From Conus ventricosus (Eukaryota > Mollusca > Gastropoda > Neogastropoda > Conidae): 64,000 nt of DNA. The DNA lies in contig JAFLJL010004115.1 of the NCBI GenBank assembly GCA_018398815.1, positions 28,600-92,599 of the forward strand, read 5' to 3'. The notes below the pieces were generated by a model. The model ran no database searches, was not told the origin of the DNA, and was given only the letters and a program-made list of their open reading frames with translations. Made by a program: the position numbers and the translations under genes. This document shows, one piece after another, positions 56,480 through 64,000 of this stretch (positions are counted from its first letter, which is position 1; each line of letters starts with the position of its first letter).

Positions 56480-59270
56480 CAAAAAGTGATGGATGGCAGA
56501 CGTTGAAGTGTACTTATTCAAATGTAGACAGCCTCTTGAACAAACGTACAGAGCTTTTGTTTGTAGTGGAAAGTGAGAATCCAGATATTACTTGTATAAC
56601 TGAAGTGGTGCTCGTTTTGATGTGCAGACAGTAGAACTGAACATAGGTCATGACTGTTTCTGCAATGTCTGTGAAAAAAATGTAGCGAGAGGAGTTTTGA
56701 TTTATGTAAAGAAGTATCTCTCTGCGCAGGAAGTAAAGTTTCTGATCAGCCAGGATCTAAAGACACTGTGTGGGTAGAGATCAATTTGAATAAGGGAGAC
56801 AAACTCCTTGTAGGGTGTGTGTACAGATCTGACAGCAATTCTGCAGAAGATAATACTGCATTGCACAGTTTTATGAAAAACATGATTGTTGGCAGATCTC
56901 ATGTGTAACAACAGGAAAGTTTAATCTTATAGGAAGCTGACTGGAGCAATGAGACCTCCCCACCTAGTCCAAACCATAAAGCTTACAGTGTTCTTATACA
57001 CATTTGTGCGAGAGACATTTTTGACCCAACATGGCAAGCAGCCCACTCATACTCATCGAAACCACGCTGCTTTGTTGATTGACTTGATTTTTAGCAATGA
57101 AGAAGGTATGCTCAGAAACGTCATCCACAATCCTCACTTGGAATGAGCCATCATCACATCCTTCACTTTCAGTTTCTCGCTTACACAGAGAACAGTTCTA
57201 AAGAGCAACAAAGTACAATTATGCTAAAGGAGACTACAAGAAATTGGGGGATGGTTTGAGAAAGGTAAACCTGTCTGAGAAAATGAAGGGTTTAGTGTTA
57301 GCGAGGCATGGGACTGTTTCAAAAAAGCACTAGGGAGGAGGAAATGGACAAACGTATTCAAAAGGTACATGGAGCTAGTGAAGGCAAGTCTTACGCAAAA
57401 GCAAGAAATCAGGCCAAGGAGCATGTAGAAAGCTTGTTCGGAACTTTGAAAGACATGTTGCAAGGATGCAAAGAAAATCCTAAGGCTTTCTATGCAGCTG
57501 CTTACACTAACAGTAAACTGAAGACAAAGCAAGGTGTTGCAGATCTTGTAGACGAAAGAGGTAGAACAGTAACCAATAATGAGGATAAGGCTGGAATGCT
57601 TGAACAGATTTTTCTGTAGTGCTTTTACACAGGAGAGACTAAATCAGATGCCATCATGTAAGGAAAAAAGAGTGTTAAAAAATTTAGAAGGATCAGCTTT
57701 TCCAATGAGGCGGTGCTGAAGAAACTTAAGCAGTTGAACCCTGGAAGTCTCCCAGCCCCAATGGTGTTCATTCAGTGTTCTGAAGGAACTTGCTGAGGAG
57801 TTGGCAGAGTCACTTTCTATTATTTTTACGAAGTCAGAAAAAGAAGGAAAGTTGCCAGAAGAATGGAAGGTGGCGAACATCACTCCCTTATTCAAAAAAG
57901 GAGACCGGAGCCAGCCCTGCAACTACAGACCAGTGAGTTTGACAAGCATAGTCTGTTAAGTTATGGAGTCCATCATTAGGGACAAAGTGATAACCCATAT
58001 GGAAGTCAACAACTTTCTCGTGCCATGCCAGCATGGTTTCATCAGCAGAGCTCTTGTGTTACAAACCTTCTGAGCATACTGGACGCATGGACTGAATCAT
58101 TAGATGAGGGGAAACTGTGGTGTCCACTTGGATTTCGCTAAGGCATCTGATTCTGGTGCCCCACCAATGGTTAATCTCCAAAGCTTGAATCTTACGGAGT
58201 CTCTTCACAGGTTTTGTCCTGGTTACATATTTTTTGATAGGCAGAAGACAAATGGTTGGGGTCGTAGGTAATTTCTCCAGTTGGAAGCTGTTTAAGTGGA
58301 GTCCCTCAAGGTAGCGTCTTGGGCCAGTGCTGTTTGTGGTATTCATCAATGATATGCCGGAGGTGGTGAACTGCATATATGTCAGATGTACGCAGATGAT
58401 ACAAAAGTCTTTGACACAGTAGAGGAACAAAACAAGGCGGTCAGGATTCAACATGATTTAGATACCTCATCAACTGGGCAGATTGTTGGCAGCTGCAGTT
58501 CAATGCGACAAAATGTTACGTTCTATACCTCGGACGCAGTAACCCAAAACAAGAGTATAGCATGAAACTACACAATAGCGAAGAGAGAGCGATACTGGAG
58601 TCATCAAAGGAAGGAGAAAGTCTAGGTGTGTTGGTAGATCAGGAACTCAAATTTTGCAGTATGTCGGATGAAGGTCAACAAAGCCAACAGAATTTTAGGG
58701 CTGGTCAGGTGCTGTACCAGTCCTCAACACTGAGCCCATGCGACAGCTGTTCATTGCACTGATACGCCCTCACCTGGAGTTTGCCAACAGTCTGTGGTCA
58801 CCATGATATCAGAAGATAAGGACTCATTGAGGGTGTTCTCAGGCGAGCAACAAAAGATGATTCCTGGTCTGGTTGACTGTCCTATGAAGAGGGGACTTCC
58901 CAGAATGAAAATCCCCAGCATGCGTACCAGAGGCACAGGGGTGAAGGATTGAAACTTTAAGTTCACTGATGGGCTATACAACGCGAAAAATCCTCTTATG
59001 ATGGAAAACAGTGTTAACAAGACCTGTGTGCATAACCTGAAACTCAGAAAAGGATTTGTGATAGTTCACTGCGCCAGCACTATTTCGCCTATAGAGTGGT
59101 GAATCCCTGGACGCTCTCCAGAAAAAGTGGTTAATGCACCATCTCTCGGTAGCTTTAAGGCCAGTCTGGACAGCCATTGGGCAGCCGTAGTACTCGATAG
59201 ATAGAACTTTTAGATGCTGTGCTTGGACAGCCACTGGGCGAACCTTAGTACTCGACTGGATAGACTTTTA
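56480..59270 (+). mobile_element. CR1-like non-LTR retrotransposon D (degraded)
   Basis: Endonuclease and reverse transcriptase segments occur in order on the plus strand. After the coding part, an about 62-bp unit is repeated twice near 59,160-59,270 ('ggacagccattgggca' and 'ggacagccactgggcg'), in the 3' region. 5' truncation cannot be excluded, since the first recognisable residues are the endonuclease N-terminus. Confidence 0.75.
56503..59190 (+). pseudogene. CR1-like ORF2: endonuclease and reverse transcriptase (frame-broken)
   Basis: Endonuclease start at 56,503 (KCTYSNVDSLLNKRTELLF, then PDITCITE). Endonuclease C-terminal part at about 57,000-57,150 (LIDLIFSNEEGMLRNV). An intact stretch of 103 codons lies between the domains (57,308-57,619), with KSYAKARNQAKEHVESLF. 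Reverse transcriptase: GVPQGSVLG at about 58,297, VLFVVFINDMPEVV across a frame change, catalytic MYADDTKVF at 58,386-58,412, and thumb IALIRPHLEFANSLWS near 58,755-58,800. C-terminal VVNPWT near 59,095. The order and motifs are those of CR1/L2-like elements without RNase H. Frameshifts and stops make it inactive. Confidence 0.75.
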
Positions 59271-59387
59271 GATTGCTGCGCTATCATCATCCACGCAAGA
59301 AGTTTACAATGTAGGATTTACAGTTTTGTGAAAAGACCAGTAAAGGGAATAGCCTAATCAGTCTGTAGCAAATAAGTCTCCTTGAAA

Positions 59388-59925
59388 TAATGGTTCCATT
59401 ATTCAAAGCTTTAGTTAGACCTATTCCTGAATACGGGAACTCGGTATGTACCCATCTTAAAAAACAACTAAATATGATTGAAGGTGTTCAACGTAGATTT
59501 ACCAGTGTATAACTGGTACTGGAGAATTGGTTACGAGGAGCGTTATGGCTCTACTTAGGTTGCCAGCCTAGAATTCAGGCGACTAGAGGTGATCTCATTG
59601 AAGTATATAAGATCATGCACAATATTTACGATCCCTCCCACTACCTCTTCCCCATGGCTAACAATGATAAGACTCGAGACACAACTTCAAACTTAAAAAG
59701 ACCAACTTCGTAACTCACCAGTTTCACAGGGTTTTTTTTTTTTTTTTTTTTTACTAACTGTTATTATCAATCTGTGGAACAACCTTCCATATACCATTAA
59801 TGCATCATCAGTTAATGCCTTCAACTCAAATTGACAAACTTTTAGGACCAGTTTTTCCTTGATTTAAACTTTACTGAAGCGGTAAATAATGTAATATCAC
59901 TTGCCCGATTACCGAGGGACAGTCC
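59388..59925 (+). mobile_element. CR1-like fragment G, 3' part only
   Basis: Starts in the reverse transcriptase thumb (PLFKALVRP, EYGNSV, KKQLNMIEGVQRRF at about 59,393-59,505) and runs through TRGDLIEVYKIM and INLWNNLPYTINASSVNAFN to the end of the protein. Preceding domains are missing: a typical 5'-truncated copy. A run of about 21 T at 59,733 breaks it. Confidence 0.7.
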
Positions 59926-60902
59926 CCCACTATGTGTGATCAAAAGATATTATGGACACTAAAATGAGGGCGAAAGGCTTTGCCGATAGCCAACATTTCT
60001 GTGATCTGGGTAAGGTATGCTTGGTCTATCCCCCCCCCCCCCCAAACCCAGTGGATTCCGGTTTTATTAAAACTAACTTGGCAGATGATGTTGTATCCAC
60101 TTCGAAATCAAAAATTTGACTTTCAACTGTTGGTGGTTATCACTATATTTGCAATGACTGCAATACACTTAGACAATTTCTCCTCGCCAGACTGGGATGT
60201 TTGACATTAGCTAGTCGAAACCAGCAGGACTTGGCCGAAAACTACAAAACGGCATGTGCCCGATCCGGAGCACCCTGTTCTTGTATAAAACATTTAGAAT
60301 CCTGATCAAAATACACATAACCTAAAATTACGTTTAATTAAAATAAAGGAGTGTAACAATTCACAATCATCAAATCTCATCAATAACAGTGTTTTATATA
60401 CAATACAATAATAAAAAATCTATTCGGCGCTAAACACGTGAACGCCACACTCACCATTTGTTAACCGGAAAGAGAGTAAGATGGACAGATTGCTGGGAAA
60501 CCGGATGTAAAAAAAGTGTGGTGGGATTTTTTTTTTTAAAACTAATATTCCAAAATGTTTGGGGGACGCATGATTATTGGAAAGTTATGCATAATTCTAC
60601 ATGCCACAAATAGAACAACGAAACATATAACAAACACTTTTTTGTTCATGTTGACTTCGTTGTGTCCTTGACCCTGAACCTGACAATGACCTGAGGTCTA
60701 GTGTACACAACTGCACAAACTGAAATGTTTACGCGAAACTGCTACAGATGTTTCTGTCTTTTCGGACAGACAGCTCAATTTTGGCTTCGACATGCATTTC
60801 ATTCCACGAAAGTATTGGTAAGTCTGGACAAGGATTTTTTGGTGAACTAAGAGAGAGAGAGAAACACTGAAAACTTTTGACTAGATCTTTTGGATGCACT
60901 TT
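59926..60902. other. No gene seen
   Basis: AT-rich, with a C run at 60,031 and a GA run at 60,850. Nothing recognisable on either strand. Confidence 0.45.
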
Positions 60903-62045
60903 TAGTAGTAGTAGTGTGTAGGGACGTAATCAATACATAGGCCGTTAAGCCTTTCAATGTCCCTCGTGTTATTTTACTTTTATGACAGGGTTGAAAATGC
61001 ATGCAATATAAATTTTCCTTCTTATTCATCAAAGCTTCTAAACTGTACTTTAAATTTCAAGTCTTCATCCAGCAAATTCTTAAAAACGTTAGTATTTTTA
61101 GCAAATTTAAGTGCAGTTGGCAAACTGTTCAGTTAGCAATAACTCTTACTGAACTTGAATCTCCCCATATTAGTATAAACTGCTTAACAAATATTTTGCC
61201 TTCCGAATTTCTTGTTCTATCTGTTTTAACAGTCTCAAAAAATATCCCACTGTATGTCCGTTTTGCTGGTGAAATATTTTGAACACTTCAATCAATCCCC
61301 TCTAACACGTCTGCCTTTAAGAGTGAAAATTAAGTAATTTAATCTATCTGTATAAGACATGTTTGTACATTCTTGCAAGATTTTTAGTAGCTCTTCTCTG
61401 TACTCTTTCGATTGCTATTGACTGTCTTTTCAAGTGTGGGTACCAGATTATATTGCCATATTCAAGATGCGGTCTAACCATAGCTTTATATAACTTTAAA
61501 AACGTTTCTTTATTTAGGTAAATAAAAGTTCTTTTTATTAATCCAATCATTTGGTTTGCTTTATTTATACACTTTTGAATGTGAGTATCAAAAGTAAATC
61601 TTTATCAAAGATTACACCCAGATCCTTTTCTTCCTCACATTTTTGTACCAGCCTATTTCCACCATCTATTTTCATGTTGTATTCATGTTCTGGATTGTTT
61701 TTGCCAACATGCAAAACTTTACATTTTCAACATTAAAATATAGATTCCACTTGTCTGACCAGTTTTGGAGGCAATTTAAATTTTCTTGCAGACTACTATA
61801 GTTATCTGATTTGTCATATATTTTTGTATCATCAGCAAAAATTTACAAAAACTATTTACCTCATCTGGAAGGTCATTTATAAAAATAGTAAACAGTACAG
61901 GTCCCAAAATGCTCCCCTTTGGGGAATACCATCATAACATCTTTCTCTGTTGACATACAGTTACCCACTCTTACTCTTTGTTTTCTATTTGACAAAAATC
62001 TCTAATCCAGTTTAGCAACTTACCTACTATACCGTATGCTTCCAT
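60903..62045 (-). mobile_element. CR1-like fragment E1 on the minus strand, 5'-truncated
   Basis: On the minus strand it starts near the palm (YGIVGKLLNWIRDFLSNRKQ), then GSILGPVLFTIFINDLPDEV (about 61,860-61,920), catalytic FADDTKIYD (61,823-61,840) and KDLGVIFDKD. An intact thumb follows (68 codons, 61,344-61,550: YKAMVRPHLEYGNIIWYPHL, then IERVQRRATKNL). The C-terminus is at about 61,070 (NTNVFKNLLDEDLKFK). The end is marked by a short CTA repeat (about 60,903-60,917). It lies head to head with the plus-strand element E2. Confidence 0.75.
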
Positions 62046-62204
62046 TTTTTTCAATAACCACAATCTTTGCAGCACTGCATTTACAGAATACTTTTAACCA
62101 TGTATGCAAGTGATTGTTGTGGGTGTTGCAATATTTAAACAGCAAATAAGGTTGTCCATGTAAAATTTGGACTCCATGCCCCACCTCCTTGGTCTTGTTT
62201 AAGT

Positions 62205-62315
62205 CTTTCAAGACTGGAATAGGCTTAGCGATGATATAGTCCAGAGTACCAGCTTGGATAATTTCAAAGACAAAATAGACAAAAAATTTTCAAGCACACA
62301 TTGGTGCACAAAATA
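62205..62315 (+). mobile_element. CR1-like C-terminal remnant F
   Basis: One plus-strand frame reads WNRLSDDIVQSTSLDNFKDK, then IDKKF and a stop shortly after. This is the usual C-terminal motif of CR1-like ORF2 (W-N-x-L, then a SLDNFK-type helix). It is adjacent to, but not continuous with, E2. Confidence 0.6.
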
Positions 62316-62395
62316 GACCACATTTGCCAGCGACTGGAAGCAAGTGAGGGAGCCCATAATAAGCCGCGAGGCTTAGGGCCCATAGGGGTCAAAAA

Positions 62396-64000
62396 TTCAT
62401 AAACTACCAACAGGATGCATTTCTGAACCAAATGTTGAAACAACCAACAAGACACAGGGAGGGACAAAAAACAAATATACTAGATTTAGTACTTGTTAAT
62501 GATGAAAATATGATATCAGACATAAAGCACTTAGCTCCTATAGGGAAAAGTGATCTTTGAGGTCTTAATGTTCTCCTTGTACCTAGGAGAGGAGCAAGGG
62601 AAAGAAGAATCAAAGCAGTCATATAATTTTAAGAGAGGAAATTTTATGCAAATGAAAGAAGAATTGAAGAAGATCGACTGGAATAAACTCAATGATCTTA
62701 GTGTAGAACAATGCTGGGTGGAAATTAAAAGTATTTTAAATTCTTTAATAGAAAACAACGTTCCAAAACAAATTATTAAGAAAAATAAAAAACAGAAACC
62801 AAAGTGGATGAATGTAAAGACAATGAAATTTGTAAAAAAGAATATAATATGTATCAGAGATTCTTAGTCACAAAGCAGGGGAAAGATTATCAAAATTATA
62901 TTAAAGCACGTAATACTTGTAATAAAAAAATAAGAAAAGCAAAAAAGGAATTTGAAAAGAAGTTATCAAAGGAATGTAAACAAAATCCAAAAGCCTTCTG
63001 GAGATATGTACAATCGAAAACAAAGATGAATACTGGAGTGAGCCCTTTAGTGACTAAGGATGGTGACACAGTGGAGACAGATAGAGGTAAGGCAGATATT
63101 TTGAATACATTTTTTTCTGGTGTATTCACAAGGGAAGATACTAAAAATATGCCTGTTCTAAGTCCAGCTTCAAGGTCAAAAGGCATAGTGTTAGAAAATG
63201 TAGACATTTCAGTGGATGCAATAGAAAAGAAACTTCAATCTTTAAACCCTAATAAGGCATATGGTCCAGATGCCATCCCATCGAGAGTACTAAAAGAGCT
63301 AAACGAGGAGATGGCCATTCCCACTTTACATACTCTTTTCTAAATCTGTTAAAGAAATGATCGTACCTTCAGATTGGAAAACAGCTATAGTCATTCCAAT
63401 ATTCAAAAAAGTACAAGAACAGATCCAGGAAATTATAGACCAGTGAGTTTAACGTGCATTATATGCAAATTTTAGAATCATTTATTAGAGAGGCTATTAT
63501 TAAACATATGACAGAAAATAAATTATATGCTGAGTGTCAACATGGATTTGTGCAAAAAGGTCTTGTGTGACTCACTTTTAGAAGTGAGGGAAGACTTCAC
63601 AAAGGAGATAGATAAAGGAAAGAGAATATAGATGTTTTGTATTTAGACTTTAAAAAAGCATTCGATTCAGTACCACATGAAAGACTTTTAAAGAAATTAT
63701 TTAGAGTCTTATGGAATAATAGGAAATATACTTGGTTGGGTTAGAGACTTTTTCAAAAAGAACTCAGAAAGTAAGGATTGGTAGTTCCTTCTCTCATAGT
63801 GCTGATGTTATTAGGGGATACCACAAGGCAGTATTTTGGGACCAATATTATTTACGGTGGTTTATAAATGATTCCCTGTAGAATTAAAGAGTACATGTAA
63901 ATCTTTGCAGATGACACAAAACTGTATAACTCGCCAAAACTGCATAAGGAATTACAAAAGGATATTGAAACATTAGTACAGTGGTCTGATACTTGGAACC
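62396..64000 (+). mobile_element. CR1-like element E2, 5'-truncated, continues past the window
   Basis: Starts at the end of the endonuclease (AFLNQMLKQPTRHREGQKTN, then LDLVLVNDEN) at about 62,415 and proceeds through the linker and reverse transcriptase to the window edge just after the catalytic FADD. Better preserved than D: two long overlapping frames cover 62,550-63,343. Confidence 0.8.
62415..64000 (+). pseudogene. E2 ORF2: endonuclease end, linker, reverse transcriptase (few frameshifts)
   Basis: The linker frame at 62,550-62,867 switches by one frameshift near 62,820 to a 179-codon frame (62,804-63,343) with CKQNPKAFWRYVQSKTKMNT and the finger motif NKAYGPDAIPSRVLKEL. Then SDWKTAIVIPIFKK, QHGF near 63,539, motif A DVLYLDFKKAFDSVPHERLL at 63,631-63,690, and FADDTKLYN at 63,904-63,930, cut by the window end soon after. 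D-x-x-x-x-(F/Y) in motif A and FADD in motif C are intact. Remaining frameshifts could be sequencing errors, so this is the copy most likely to be young. Confidence 0.75.

Noticed and set aside
1..64000. tRNA, rRNA, CRISPR arrays, operons, bacterial promoters or phage genes
   Set aside because: None was seen. The splice-like signals, microsatellites and TE content indicate nuclear animal DNA.

Overview
This is eukaryotic, intergenic or intronic DNA from a repeat-dense animal genome. It has no operons, no long uninterrupted coding frames, abundant GT/GA/CA microsatellites, and stacked transposable elements (TEs). The TE set (non-LTR elements with a C-terminal RNase H, CR1-like elements, TTAA-specific piggyBac-like elements, hAT-like elements, a SINE with a TTA-repeat tail) suits a marine invertebrate, most likely a mollusc; this is inference. 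Copies of one TE differ mostly by one-base indels and homopolymer length, so the sequence looks like an incompletely polished long-read assembly, and frames must be read with that in mind.

Layout. 1-6.8 kb: microsatellites, a palindromic dispersed repeat split by a SINE, and three short tandem duplications. 6.8-9.2 kb: four exon-like blocks on the minus strand. 9.6-10.1 kb: a plus-strand terminal-exon-like frame with poly(A) signals. 11.97-13.47 kb: a non-autonomous TTAA element inserted in a minisatellite. 17.0-17.2 kb: another minus-strand exon. 18.9-32.9 kb: an RNase H-bearing LINE (B), split by a younger copy (A, 19.7-25.9 kb) and by a hAT-like element that itself carries a 735-bp foldback palindrome. 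32.9 kb: a 58-bp exon-like block. 35.3 kb: a piggyBac-like element. The stretch from about 27.35 to 36.15 kb is repeated head to tail as about 36.15-44.8 kb. 45.6-53.6 kb: GC-rich, homopolymer-inflated sequence that I read as corrupted consensus. 51.9-54.2 kb: an inverted second copy of the 12-kb TTAA element. 56.4-64 kb: four or five decayed CR1-like elements on both strands, the last running off the window.

How it fits together. The exon-like blocks at 32.9, 17.1, 9.1 and 8.1 kb (minus strand) have compatible splice phases in that order. They could belong to one host gene whose large introns hold the TE stack; I do not recognise the protein. I found no rRNA, tRNA, CRISPR array or prokaryotic feature. 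The best-supported new observations are the self-nested LINE with target-site duplications, the foldback element, and the internal evidence that about 8 kb of the window is damaged consensus.
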